Below, piece after piece: positions 26,566 through 35,329 of a stretch of DNA of 64,000 bases. The stretch is from Paracoccus aminovorans (GTDB taxonomy: Bacteria > Pseudomonadota > Alphaproteobacteria > Rhodobacterales > Rhodobacteraceae): NCBI RefSeq assembly GCF_001546115.1, contig NZ_KQ955211.1, positions 1 through 64,000 on the forward strand, written 5' to 3'. The position numbers and the translations under genes are program-made. How positions within the stretch are numbered: the stretch's first letter is position 1; every line of letters starts with the position of its first letter. The notes beneath the pieces are model-generated. The model searched no databases. It was not told the origin of the DNA and saw only the letters and a list, made by a program, of their open reading frames with translations.

Positions 26566-28929
26566 TCAGGACCGCGGTCGTTCTTTCTTCGGGTCGTAAT
26601 GCGGGAAGGCGGTGATGCGCGCGGGCAGGCGTTTCTGCTGCCCGTCGAGCTTGCCGACCTCGATTTCGGTGCCCTCGTCCGCATGGGTCACGTCCACGCG
26701 GGCCAGGGCGATCTGCTTGTCCAGAAGCGGCGACCACATCGCCGAGGTGATCTCGCCGATCTGCGCCCGGCCGATATGCAGGCAGTCGCCGTGATGCGCC
26801 GGGATGCGGCTGTCGATCTCGATCCCGACCAGCTTCCAGCGCGGGTTCTCCTTGCGCCGGACCAGCGCCTCGCGGCCGATGAAGTCGTCGGGCTTGGTCT
26901 TCAAGGGCACGGTGAAGCCGATGCCGGCCTCGAACGGGTCGGTCTGGTCGGTGAATTCGTAATCCGCGAAGATCAGCCCGGCCTCGATGCGCAACAGATC
27001 CAGCGCGGCCAGGCCCATGGGTTTGATGCCATGGGGCGCGCCGGCCTCGGCCACGGCGGCAAAGACCTCGGCCCCGTCCTTGGGATGGCAGAAGATCTCA
27101 TAGCCCAGCTCGCCGGTATAGCCGGTGCGCGAGACCACCACCGGGGCGCCGTTCGGGCCGTTCACCCGGCCGACGGTCCAGCGGAACCAGCCCAGTTCCG
27201 GGATCGCGGTCTGGTGCGGCGCGGTCCAGATCGCCGCGTTCATCACCTCGCGGCTTTTCGGCCCCTGGACGGCCAGGTTGTGCAGCTGGTCGGTCGAGGC
27301 GCGGATCATCACGTTCAGCCCCAGCGCCTGAGCCTGCTCGCGCATCCATTCGCCGCCGTAATCGGTGCCGCCGATCCAGCGGAAGCGGTCCGGCCCCATG
27401 CGGAACAGCGTGCCGTCGTCGACCATGCCGCCATGCGGATAGCACATCGCGGAATAGACCACCTGGCCCACGCCCAGCTTCTTGACGTCGCGGGTCAGCA
27501 CCCATTGCATCAGGGCCTCGCTGTCCGGGCCGGTCACCTCGAACTTGCGCAGGGCCGACAGGTCCATGACCGCCACGCCGCTGCGGCAGGCGCGGTATTC
27601 CTCTTCGGGCGAGGAGTTCGGGAAGGTGTTCGGCAGCCAGAAGCCCTTGTATTCGATGAAGTCGCGGGTCAGCGCGGCGAAATTGTCGTGAAAGGCGGTC
27701 TGTCGGGTCATGATCGGCTCTGACTCTGGCATGGGCCGCCAGGCGACGGCGCGCTGGAAGCGTTCGCTGGCGGCATAGCTGCGGACATGGATGTCCGACA
27801 GGTGCCAGCCATTGGCGGGGCTGGTGTCGTCGGGGCAGGCCGAGGACACGCAGACGATGTCGGTCAGTGCCCGCAGCAGCACGTAGTCGCCCGGCCGGGA
27901 CCAGGGCTCGTCGGTCATCAGCACGCCATGCGCGTCGATCCAGGTGTTGAAGAAGAAATTCGCCGCCATCCAGCCCTTGCGCGGATCGACGCCGTATTCC
28001 GCCAGCGCGCCGTTGAAATTGTCCGAGCAATTGGCGTGGCCGGGATAGCCGATGTCGTCATAATATTTCGACGAGCAGGCCATGGCAAAGGCGTCGTGCC
28101 GGCCGCAGGTGTCCTGCACCACCTCGACCAGCGGGGTATTGTCCTGGTCGAAATATTTCGCATGCAGGCCGGGCATGGCATAGCTGTGGCCCAGGATGGT
28201 GCGGGTCGTGGTGACGTCCAGCGGGTTCTGGATGCCGCGATCCAGCTTGCGGGCGTCGAAACACTGGAAATCCGTGCATTGCCGGCCGTCCACGTCCTGG
28301 ATCTGGATATATTCGCCGGCCCGGACCAGATAGGCCTCGGCCGTGGCGGATTTCACCCGGATGTCCAGGATCGGGTCGGCCAGCGGGTCGGGCAGCGCGA
28401 ACCCCTGCTTGGCGCGCGGGCTCGCGCGGTCGATCAGCAGGGTCAGCGGGCTGGCGGTGTCGCCGCTCTCCGGGTCCATCGGATCGCCGGGCGCGCAGGC
28501 GATCAGCCAGCCGGCGCCTTCGGCGGTGAATTCGGCGCGGTCGCCGGCGGGGCTTTCCGCCCCGAACAGCGCGATGGCGTGGTTCTTCGACAGGTCGATG
28601 CCGCGCGCCGCGATGCCGCGGGCAAGCCGGGTCAGGCTGTCCTCGCCCGAGCTCAGCGCCCGGCGCAGCCCGTGCGGCTCGTCCGAGGCCGGGCCCAAGA
28701 GGCCGGGACGGCCCTGCATGTCCACCGCGACCAACTCGGCGCGCTGGCCGCCCTCGGCGTTAATGACGGTGACGCGGTCGCCCTGCGCCAGCGGCAACAG
28801 CAGCGCGCCGCCGCCGGTCACGGTGTGGCGTTCCTGCGCGGGGGCGCGGCTGACGGGGGATGCCACGCGCAGCCCGCTGGGCCGGGGCGGGCCGGGGCGA
28901 AGCAGGCCGGGATAGGTGATGGCGCTCAT
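26566..28929 (-). CDS. tdm: Trimethylamine N-oxide demethylase
   Basis: A 787-residue fusion: an N-terminal DUF1989-type catalytic half (about 1-400) and a C-terminal GcvT-type folate-binding half (about 410-787). This is the architecture of Tdm, which splits TMAO into dimethylamine and formaldehyde and passes the latter to THF. Conserved cysteines of the zinc-binding catalytic half are visible in RQCTDFQCFD, QDTCGRHDAF and GHANCSDNF. The GcvT half has MDLSALRKFEVTGPDSE and RTGYTGELGYEIF. The ATG at 28927-28929 follows GGAGG by six bases; the frame extends 17 codons further without such a site. It starts 66 bases after tmm. Confidence 0.93.
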   Translation of the reverse strand: MSAITYPGLLRPGPPRPSGLRVASPVSRAPAQERHTVTGGGALLLPLAQGDRVTVINAEGGQRAELVAVDMQGRPGLLGPASDEPHGLRRALSSGEDSLTRLARGIAARGIDLSKNHAIALFGAESPAGDRAEFTAEGAGWLIACAPGDPMDPESGDTASPLTLLIDRASPRAKQGFALPDPLADPILDIRVKSATAEAYLVRAGEYIQIQDVDGRQCTDFQCFDARKLDRGIQNPLDVTTTRTILGHSYAMPGLHAKYFDQDNTPLVEVVQDTCGRHDAFAMACSSKYYDDIGYPGHANCSDNFNGALAEYGVDPRKGWMAANFFFNTWIDAHGVLMTDEPWSRPGDYVLLRALTDIVCVSSACPDDTSPANGWHLSDIHVRSYAASERFQRAVAWRPMPESEPIMTRQTAFHDNFAALTRDFIEYKGFWLPNTFPNSSPEEEYRACRSGVAVMDLSALRKFEVTGPDSEALMQWVLTRDVKKLGVGQVVYSAMCYPHGGMVDDGTLFRMGPDRFRWIGGTDYGGEWMREQAQALGLNVMIRASTDQLHNLAVQGPKSREVMNAAIWTAPHQTAIPELGWFRWTVGRVNGPNGAPVVVSRTGYTGELGYEIFCHPKDGAEVFAAVAEAGAPHGIKPMGLAALDLLRIEAGLIFADYEFTDQTDPFEAGIGFTVPLKTKPDDFIGREALVRRKENPRWKLVGIEIDSRIPAHHGDCLHIGRAQIGEITSAMWSPLLDKQIALARVDVTHADEGTEIEVGKLDGQQKRLPARITAFPHYDPKKERPRS

Positions 28930-28995
28930 CCGAGCCTCCATTGCCGGGAAAAAGACGGGGGTGGCGGATGCTGCCACCACCCCCAGTCGGGGGGA

Positions 28996-30339
28996 TCAGT
29001 TGCGCAGATAGGCGGCCATGCTGTCGTCCAGCGCGTCCTTCCAGGGCGTATGGTGCACCGGCGCCATGGTCCCGGTGATGACCGAGCGATAGCAATGGTT
29101 GCGGAAGGCCATGATGTCCTCGGCCTTGTGGTGCTTCCATTCGTAGAAGGCCGCGCAGGCGCCATCGACGTCGAAGCTGGGATAGTCGGTTTCGGCGATC
29201 AGCTCCTTGACGTAGTCGCCCTGGTATTTGATCGCATATTTCACGTCGGGGCTGGCTTCCTCGCGCTCCTCGCGCTCGGCCACGTCGGCCAGCATCGCCT
29301 GCTTGTCGGCGGGCACCGCGATGCGGCCCAGGATGATGTCGCGCACGTACCAGGCCTGGGCATCGAACATGTTGAAGGTGAACCACTGGTCCTGCATGCC
29401 GACATAGAACATGCGCGGGTTGTGGACATAGACCACGCCCTTGTAGAGATCCGCCGTCGCCAGCCGGTTCGCCGTCTTCAGCCGCAGGTCGTCCGGCAGG
29501 AACGGGAAATAATGCCGGTAGCCGGTGCACAGGATGATCGCATCGACCTCGCGGCTGCTGCCGTCGCTGAAGAACACGGTCTTGCCCTCGACCCGCTCCA
29601 TGGCCGGCTTTTCTTCCCAGTTGTCGGGCCATTTGAAGCCCATCGGCGCCGAGCGATAGCAGGAGGTCACCGATTTCGCGCCGTATTTCCAGCATTGCGA
29701 GCCGATGTCCTCGGCCGAATAGCTGGAGCCGACGATCAGCACGTCCTGGCCGCTGAATTCGCGGGCGTCGCGGAAGTCGTGGGCATGGGTGATGCGGCCG
29801 TAGAACTGGTCGAAGCCCGGGTATTCCGGCACGTTCGGCGACGAGAAATGCCCCGAGGCGACGATGACGTGGTCGAAACGCTCGCGATAGACGTGGTCGC
29901 GGGTCATGTCGTGCACGGTGACGGTGAAGTCCTGCGCCTCTTCGTCATATTCGATCCAGCGCACCACGGTGTTGAAGCGGATCCAGTCGCGCACGCCGGC
30001 CTTCTTCACCCGGCCCTCGATATAGTCGAACATGACCGCGCGCGGCGGATAGGAGGCGATCTGCTTGCCGAAATGCTCCTCGAAGGAATAGTCGGCGAAC
30101 TCCAGCCCCTCTTTCGGACCATTGGTCCAGAGATAGCGGTACATCGAACCATGCACCGGCTCGCCATGCTCGTCGGTGCCGGTGCGCCAGGTATAGTTCC
30201 ACAGCCCGCCCCAGTTCGACTGCTTCTCGAAACAGACGATCTCGGGGATCTCGGCGCCCTTGCGGGCGGCGGATTGAAAGGCACGTAGCTGGGCAAGCCC
30301 GGAAGGGCCAGCGCCGATAACGGCGACTCGCTTCGTCAT
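28996..30339 (-). CDS. tmm: Trimethylamine monooxygenase
   Basis: A 447-residue bacterial flavin-containing monooxygenase of the Tmm type. It oxidises trimethylamine to TMAO with NADPH and O2 and may also act on other tertiary amines or sulfides. The FAD site is AVIGAGPSGLAQLRAF at the N-terminus, the FMO signature is FYGRITHAHDF near 185, the NADPH site is VGSSYSAEDIG near 207, and the later motif is LCTGYRHYFPFLPDD. The ATG follows GGGAGC by six bases. It heads the tmm-tdm transcript, and its promoter holds palindromes that match those before the nearby GntR gene. Confidence 0.94.
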   Translation of the reverse strand: MTKRVAVIGAGPSGLAQLRAFQSAARKGAEIPEIVCFEKQSNWGGLWNYTWRTGTDEHGEPVHGSMYRYLWTNGPKEGLEFADYSFEEHFGKQIASYPPRAVMFDYIEGRVKKAGVRDWIRFNTVVRWIEYDEEAQDFTVTVHDMTRDHVYRERFDHVIVASGHFSSPNVPEYPGFDQFYGRITHAHDFRDAREFSGQDVLIVGSSYSAEDIGSQCWKYGAKSVTSCYRSAPMGFKWPDNWEEKPAMERVEGKTVFFSDGSSREVDAIILCTGYRHYFPFLPDDLRLKTANRLATADLYKGVVYVHNPRMFYVGMQDQWFTFNMFDAQAWYVRDIILGRIAVPADKQAMLADVAEREEREEASPDVKYAIKYQGDYVKELIAETDYPSFDVDGACAAFYEWKHHKAEDIMAFRNHCYRSVITGTMAPVHHTPWKDALDDSMAAYLRN

Positions 30340-30356
30340 GTGTTGCTCCCTGTGGT

Positions 30357-30398
30357 TCGGACCAATTTATGGTTCCGATATATTTGGATTGGACCAAT
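30357..30398. promoter_or_regulatory. Candidate GntR operators in the tmm promoter
   Basis: ATTGGACCAAT (30388-30398) is a perfect 11-bp palindrome. TCGGACCA (30357-30364) faces TGGTTCCGA (30370-30378) as an imperfect inverted repeat. Both lie 18-59 bases upstream of the tmm start in the region divergent to the binding-protein gene. The half-site resembles that of FadR-type GntR regulators such as PdhR (ATTGGT..ACCAAT), and a similar site precedes the gntR gene at 31.8-32.5 kb. Confidence 0.5.
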
Positions 30399-30503
30399 TA
30401 GAGGCTCTGGTTCCCCTTTGGTCAAGAATTTTTATTGCGAGGAAGAGTTTCAGCGCGAAATTCCGTGTAACGTGGCGAGGATTCGCGCAAATCGGGAACG
30501 AAC

Positions 30504-31802
30504 ATGCAAAGCTCACTGGCACAGCGGCTGGCACTGGCCGGCAGCCTGCCGCGAAATCTGCGCCGCAGCGCCGGCCCGGTGCGAATCGGCCTGCTGGCAC
30601 CGCTCAGCGGGCCGTCCGCGCCCTGGGGCAAGCCGGGGCTGGAGGGCTGCCAGATCTGGGCGGATTGGGTGAACGAACAGGGCGGGCTGATCCTGGGCGC
30701 GCAGCGCCGCCGGGTCGAGATCCTGGCCCGCGATGCCGCCATCGGTCCCGACGAAACCCGCATGGCGGCCATGGAGCTGGTCGAGCGGCTGGGGGTGCGG
30801 GTCATGCTGACGCTGGGGGGTGATTCGCTGGCCCCGGCGCTGCCCTGGCTGATGACGCGACGGGTGCTGACCACGACGCTGCTGCCCTTCGACCTGTCGC
30901 CCGATACCCCCAGCCTGATCGCCCCGGCCGAGGTGCATCCGATCTTTGTCGTCACCGGCGTCGAATGGCTGGCCGAGGCCCGGCCCGAGTTGAGGCGCGT
31001 TGCGCTATGCAGCCAGGAGGACATGCTGGGCCTGCCCTCGCTTGCCAGCTACCGCGCTGCTTTCGCTGCGGAAAGCATGACCGTGGTTTCCGAGCTGCGC
31101 TATCCGCCGCAGGAATGCGACGCCGAGGCGATGGTCGCGGCCATGCTGGCGCAGGACCCCGAGGTGCTGTGCTGGTGCTCGTCCGAGCCGCATATGGTCC
31201 ATGCCCTGACCGAGGCCGCCTTTCACGCCGGCTTCCGCGGCCCGATCCTGTCGGCCACCGGCGACAACTACCACCGGCTGGTGGCGCGGACCTCGGTCGA
31301 ATTCATGCAGGATTTCACCTTTCATTTCCCGGACTTCGACGATCCGGCGCTGGCAGGCACGGCGTTCTTCTTTCGCCAGCCGGCGGCATTTCACGCCGCC
31401 TATCAGCAGCGTTTCCCGGGGCATTGGTCGGCGGTCAGCTGGGAATATGCGGCCGCGCTGGACCTGTGGCACCAGGCGGTCGAGATCGCCGGCACCACCG
31501 AGCCGCTGAGCGTGCTCGATTCGATGAAGCGCGGCGGCCAGATGATGCAGGTTTTCGGCCCGGCGCGCTGGTATGGCGAGGCGCTGTTCGGCATCGACAA
31601 CGCCCTGATCGGCAACTGGCCGGTGGTGCGCGTGACCGATGGCGTGGCCCGCATCGCCAGCTTCCGCTCGGTCCTGGGCTGGCTCGACCGGCACGAGGCG
31701 CTGCTTCTGCACGAGATGGAGGCCCTGGGCCTGCTGTGGCAGCAGCGTGCCGGCATGGGTGGCAAGTGGCTGCCGGGGGCGGGGATCAGTCCTCCTGCAT
31801 GA
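30504..31802 (+). CDS. Orphan type-1 periplasmic-binding-fold protein without signal peptide
   Basis: The 432-residue protein has the Leu/Ile/Val-binding or AmiC/FmdD/UrtA-type fold: IGLLAPLSGPSAPWGKPGLE at about residue 30, MAAMELVERLGVRVMLTLGG near 90, and a second lobe after about 140 (FVVTGVEWLAEARPELRRVA). The N-terminus (MQSSLAQRLALAGSLPRNLR) has several arginines and no hydrophobic core or cleavage site, so it looks cytoplasmic. No ABC permease or ATPase is nearby. It is divergent from tmm and its 3-prime end overlaps the convergent gntR gene by 17 bases. A ligand-sensing role like that of AmiC is plausible; transport is unlikely unless it is exported some other way. Confidence 0.75.
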   Translation: MQSSLAQRLALAGSLPRNLRRSAGPVRIGLLAPLSGPSAPWGKPGLEGCQIWADWVNEQGGLILGAQRRRVEILARDAAIGPDETRMAAMELVERLGVRVMLTLGGDSLAPALPWLMTRRVLTTTLLPFDLSPDTPSLIAPAEVHPIFVVTGVEWLAEARPELRRVALCSQEDMLGLPSLASYRAAFAAESMTVVSELRYPPQECDAEAMVAAMLAQDPEVLCWCSSEPHMVHALTEAAFHAGFRGPILSATGDNYHRLVARTSVEFMQDFTFHFPDFDDPALAGTAFFFRQPAAFHAAYQQRFPGHWSAVSWEYAAALDLWHQAVEIAGTTEPLSVLDSMKRGGQMMQVFGPARWYGEALFGIDNALIGNWPVVRVTDGVARIASFRSVLGWLDRHEALLLHEMEALGLLWQQRAGMGGKWLPGAGISPPA

Positions 31803-32502
31803 GCAGGCGCTGTTCCTCGACCAGCATTTCCTGGACCAGTTCCGTCGCGGCGGCGATATCGCGCGAGGCGATGGCATTGAGCAGCGCGGCATGGACGCAG
31901 CGCTGGAAGGCCAGGCGCTCGGCGGTCATTAGCCGGCGCAGCATGGCGGCGCGGTGGCGCTGGCGGCGCGCCTTGACCACCAGGTTGTAGCAGCTGACCA
32001 GCAGCGGATTGCCGGTGCCCTCGGCCAGCTTCTGCTGGAAATCCTCCTCGGCGCGGGTGAACTGCGCCGGGTCGTTGGTCGCCCGCATCTCCTCGACCAG
32101 CTGGGCCAGCGTCTCGATCCCGGCGGCGGGCATGTTCAGGATCGCCAGCCGCACGATCTCGGGTTCCAGGATGCCGCGGGTGACATGCAGATGCAGCGGC
32201 CCGGTGGCGGCGGCGACCGGCACGGTATTGTCCCAATGCTCGGGCTCGACGACATAGGAGCCGGCGCCGGCGCGGCGCTGGATCAGACCCTTCTGTTCCA
32301 GGATGTCCAATGCCTCGCGCAGGGTATTGCGCGCCACCTGCAGGCTGGCGGCCAGCTGGCGCTCGGCCGGCAGGCGGCTGCCCTGTGGATAATCGCCCGA
32401 GGCCAGCCGATTGCTCAGGGCGTCGACCACCATCTGCACGGCGGGGCCGGACGCGGGCTTGCTGGGGGCGGCGACATGCGGCGGCTGCGGGAGAGACGAC
32501 AA
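31786..32502 (-). CDS. FadR-type GntR-family transcriptional regulator
   Basis: The protein has an N-terminal winged helix (RLPAERQLAASLQVARNTLR and EALDILEQKGLIQRR) and a C-terminal all-helical FCD ligand domain from about residue 100. I use the TTG at 32500-32502 (238 residues) because GGAG precedes it by nine bases; a further TTG at 32563-32565 is also in frame but lacks a ribosome site. It lies between the tmm-divergent binding protein and gmaS. An ATTG..CAAT palindrome upstream matches one in the tmm promoter, so it probably regulates tmm-tdm and itself. FCD-type regulators usually bind small carboxylic acids or similar; the ligand here is unknown. Confidence 0.87.
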   Translation of the reverse strand: MSSLPQPPHVAAPSKPASGPAVQMVVDALSNRLASGDYPQGSRLPAERQLAASLQVARNTLREALDILEQKGLIQRRAGAGSYVVEPEHWDNTVPVAAATGPLHLHVTRGILEPEIVRLAILNMPAAGIETLAQLVEEMRATNDPAQFTRAEEDFQQKLAEGTGNPLLVSCYNLVVKARRQRHRAAMLRRLMTAERLAFQRCVHAALLNAIASRDIAAATELVQEMLVEEQRLLMQED

Positions 32503-32561
32503 AATGGCAGACTCCGGTTTCAATACGCCATTTGTAACGCGTTGCTCCGGGGTCTGCCAGT

Positions 32562-32590
32562 CCAAAAGGAACCAATTGATCCAATTTTGG
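32562..32590. promoter_or_regulatory. Candidate GntR operator upstream of the gntR gene
   Basis: ATTGATCCAAT (32575-32585) is nearly the same palindrome as ATTGGACCAAT before tmm. It lies inside a wider inverted repeat CCAAAA (32562-32567) / TTTTGG (32585-32590), and CCAATT occurs twice in direct orientation. It is in the 117-bp gap downstream of gmaS and upstream of gntR. Confidence 0.45.
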
Positions 32591-32619
32591 CCCCGGCGCA
32601 GGGCCGGGGCAGAATTGGT

Positions 32620-33924
32620 TCAGATGTCAAGCGTGTTGTCCCGCTCCCACTGTGTCAGATGGCCGCAGTAGGAATTCCATTCCTTGGTCTTCATCTCGAC
32701 GAAAGCCTGCGCGAATTCTTCGCCAAGCGCCGCCTTCAGTTCGGTGTTGGCATCGAAGGTGCGAATGGCGTCCAGCAGGTTCAGCGGCAGCTTGGGCGCG
32801 TCGTTGACGGTGTGGCCGTCGGCATACATGTCGATGTCCAGGCGCTTGCCGGGGTCGCATTTGTTGCGGACCCCGTCGATCCCGGCGGCCATGATGACGG
32901 CTTGCAGCAGGTAGGGGTTCGAGGCCCCGTCCGGCAGGCGCAGTTCGATCCGGCCCTTGCCGGGGACGCGGACCAGGTGGGTGCGGTTGTCGCCCGACCA
33001 GGTGACCGAGTTCGGCGCCCAGGTCGCGCCCGACGAGGTGCGCGGCGCGTTGATGCGCTTGTAGCTGTTGATCGTCGGGTTGGTGATCGCCGCCAGCGAC
33101 GAGGCGTGCTTCATGATGCCACCCAGGAAGTGGTGGCCGACTTCGGACAGGCCCAGCTCGTCATTGCCGTCGTAGAAGGCGTTGGTCTCGCCGTCGAGGC
33201 TCCAGCCCGAGATATGGGCATGCATGCCCGAGCCGGTCAGCTCCAGGAACGGCTTGGGCATGAAGGTCACGCGCAGCCCGTGCTTCTCGGCGACCGATTT
33301 CAGCATGAACTTGAAGAAGGCCAGCTTGTCGGCGGTCGCCAGCGCGTCGTCGTATTTCCAGTTCATCTCGAACTGGCCGTTGGCGTCCTCGTGGTCGCTC
33401 TGATAGGGCTCCCAGCCCAAGTCGATCATGTAGTCGCTGACTTCCGAGATCACGTCATAGCGGCGCATGATCGCCTGCTGGTCGTAGCAGGGCTTGGAGC
33501 CCACGTCGCGGGTATCGGCGATCTGACCGCCGCAGGGCGACAGAAAGAAGAACTCGGGCTCGACCCCGGTCTTGATGCGCAGGCCTTCCTTTTCGGCATC
33601 GGCGATCACGTTGCGCAGCACGTTGCGCGGCGCCTGCGGCAGCGGGCTGTCGTACATCGCGGGGTTGGCCGCGACCCAGGCCACCTCGGGCTTCCAGGGC
33701 AGCTGGATGACGGTCGTCGGGTCCGGCACGCCCAGCATGTCGGGATGCGCGGGGGTCAGGACGAACCCGCCCGCGAAGCCCGCAAAGCCGGCGCCGCCCT
33801 TGACGACGTTGTTGATCGTATAGGCCGGCACCAGCTTGGCGCGCTGCGCCCCACCCAGGTCGGTGTAGGACACCATGAAATACTTGACGCCTTTTTCCCG
33901 GGCGAATTCGGCAAGATCGGTCAT
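32620..33924 (-). CDS. gmaS: Gamma-glutamylmethylamide synthetase
   Basis: A 434-residue glutamine-synthetase-family protein (GlnT/type III-like branch) that would ligate methylamine to glutamate with ATP. The catalytic core has GVEPEFFFLSP near residue 132, the ATP/metal segment MPKPFLELTGSGMHAHISGW and RIELRLPDGASNPYLLQAV. The start ATG at 33922-33924 (MTDLAEFAREKGVKYF) follows AGGGAC; the longer frame upstream overlaps mgsC. It is the last gene of mgsA-mgsB-mgsC-gmaS. Related enzymes make gamma-glutamylputrescine or glutamine, but the adjoining mgs genes specify methylamine. Confidence 0.92.
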   Translation of the reverse strand: MTDLAEFAREKGVKYFMVSYTDLGGAQRAKLVPAYTINNVVKGGAGFAGFAGGFVLTPAHPDMLGVPDPTTVIQLPWKPEVAWVAANPAMYDSPLPQAPRNVLRNVIADAEKEGLRIKTGVEPEFFFLSPCGGQIADTRDVGSKPCYDQQAIMRRYDVISEVSDYMIDLGWEPYQSDHEDANGQFEMNWKYDDALATADKLAFFKFMLKSVAEKHGLRVTFMPKPFLELTGSGMHAHISGWSLDGETNAFYDGNDELGLSEVGHHFLGGIMKHASSLAAITNPTINSYKRINAPRTSSGATWAPNSVTWSGDNRTHLVRVPGKGRIELRLPDGASNPYLLQAVIMAAGIDGVRNKCDPGKRLDIDMYADGHTVNDAPKLPLNLLDAIRTFDANTELKAALGEEFAQAFVEMKTKEWNSYCGHLTQWERDNTLDI

Positions 33925-33992
33925 TGATTTGGTCCCTGTTGAATACGGATAAAGCCGGGGCGGGCTCGCGTGGCCCGCCCTTCTGGTCTTGA

Positions 33993-35318
33993 TCAGAAGC
34001 CGCCCTGACCAGGGATCCAGCTCGTGCCAGCCAGCGGAACGCCCGCCATCGCGGCCGCCTCCAGCGTCAGCGAGCACAGATCCTCGGGCTCCAGGTTGTG
34101 GACATGGCTCTTGCCGCAGGCGCGGGCGATGGTCTGGCATTCCAGCGTCATCACCGCCAGGAAGTTGCGCAGCTTGCGCGCGCCCTCGATCGGGTCGAAG
34201 CGCTTCATCAGCTCGGGATCCTGGGTGGTGATGCCGGCCGGGTCCTTGCCCTCGTGCCAGTCGTCATAGGCGTCGGCCGTGGTGCCCAGCGTGTCGTATT
34301 CGGCGGCCCATTTCGGGTCGTTCTCGCCAAGCGCGATCAGCGCCGCGGTGCCGATGGCGACAGCATCGGCGCCAAGCGCCAGCGCCTTGGCCACATCGGC
34401 GCCCGAGCGGATGCCGCCCGAGACCACCAGCTGCACCTTGCGATGCATGCCCAGGTCCTGCAGCGCCTTCACGGCGGGGCGGATACAGGCCAGCGTCGGC
34501 TGGCCGACATGCTCGATGAACACGTCCTGCGTCGCGGCGGTGCCGCCCTGCATGCCGTCCAGCACCACCACGTCCGCGCCCGCCTTCACCGCCAGCGCGG
34601 TGTCGTAATAGGGCCGGGCGCCGCCGATCTTGATGTAGATCGGCTTTTCCCAATTGGTGATCTCGCGGATCTCCAGGATCTTGATCTCCAGGTCGTCCGG
34701 GCCGGTCCAGTCGGGATGCCGGCAGGCAGAGCGCTGGTCGATGCCGATGGGCAGGTTGCGCATCCGGGCGACGCGCTCGGTGATCTTCTGGCCCAGCAGC
34801 ATGCCGCCGCCGCCCGGCTTCGCACCCTGGCCGACCACGATCTCGATGGCGTCGGCGCGGCGCAGGTCGTTCGGGTTCATGCCATAGCGCGACGGCAGGT
34901 ACTGATAGACCAGCTTTTCGGAGTGGCCGCGTTCCTCGTTGGTCATGCCGCCGTCGCCGGTGGTGGTCGAGGTGCCGGCCAGGGTGGCGCCGCGGCCCAG
35001 GGCCTCTTTCGCCGGGCCCGACAGCGCGCCGAAGCTCATGCCGGCAATGGTCACCGGGATCTTCAGCTCGATCGGCTTCTTGGCAAAGCGCGTGCCCAGC
35101 GTCACCGAGGTGTCGCAGCGCTCGCGATAGCCTTCCAGCGGATAGCGGCTGATCGAGGCGCCCAGGAACAGCAGGTCGTCGAAGCTCGGCACCTTGCGCT
35201 TGGCGCCGCCGCCGCGGATGTCGTAGATCCCGGTGTCTGCGGCGCGGCGGATTTCCGAGTTGATGCTGGCCGAGTAGGTGTAGCTTTCGCGGGGCAGCGT
35301 TTGCGGGGTCTTGTCCAT
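33993..35318 (-). CDS. mgsC: N-methylglutamate synthase subunit C (FMN/glutamate synthase core)
   Basis: A 441-residue protein corresponding to the FMN-binding glutamate synthase domain. It has ITIAGMSFGALSGPAKEALG near residue 115, VGQGAKPGGGGMLLGQKI, and the FMN-phosphate-binding region VSGGIRSGADVAKALALGAD. The ferredoxin-type cysteines typical of the GOGAT core are partly visible near the end (ECQTIARACG). It would form the catalytic centre that transfers the methylamino group to 2-oxoglutarate-derived acceptor, giving N-methylglutamate. The ATG at 35316-35318 follows GAGGG by five bases; another ATG four codons earlier overlaps the mgsB stop. Confidence 0.92.
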   Translation of the reverse strand: MDKTPQTLPRESYTYSASINSEIRRAADTGIYDIRGGGAKRKVPSFDDLLFLGASISRYPLEGYRERCDTSVTLGTRFAKKPIELKIPVTIAGMSFGALSGPAKEALGRGATLAGTSTTTGDGGMTNEERGHSEKLVYQYLPSRYGMNPNDLRRADAIEIVVGQGAKPGGGGMLLGQKITERVARMRNLPIGIDQRSACRHPDWTGPDDLEIKILEIREITNWEKPIYIKIGGARPYYDTALAVKAGADVVVLDGMQGGTAATQDVFIEHVGQPTLACIRPAVKALQDLGMHRKVQLVVSGGIRSGADVAKALALGADAVAIGTAALIALGENDPKWAAEYDTLGTTADAYDDWHEGKDPAGITTQDPELMKRFDPIEGARKLRNFLAVMTLECQTIARACGKSHVHNLEPEDLCSLTLEAAAMAGVPLAGTSWIPGQGGF

Positions 35319-35329
35319 GATGTCCCTCA

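Noticed and set aside
26297..26599. Small plus-strand frames between the permease and tdm genes
   Set aside because: They have no ribosome site, no family resemblance and lie over hairpins; the region is better described as intergenic.
27787..30288. 833-residue plus-strand frame opposite tdm and tmm
   Set aside because: It is antisense to two strongly supported genes and has no recognisable domain.
33925..34140. 72-residue extension of gmaS
   Set aside because: It overlaps the end of mgsC, has no ribosome site and does not resemble the family N-terminus.
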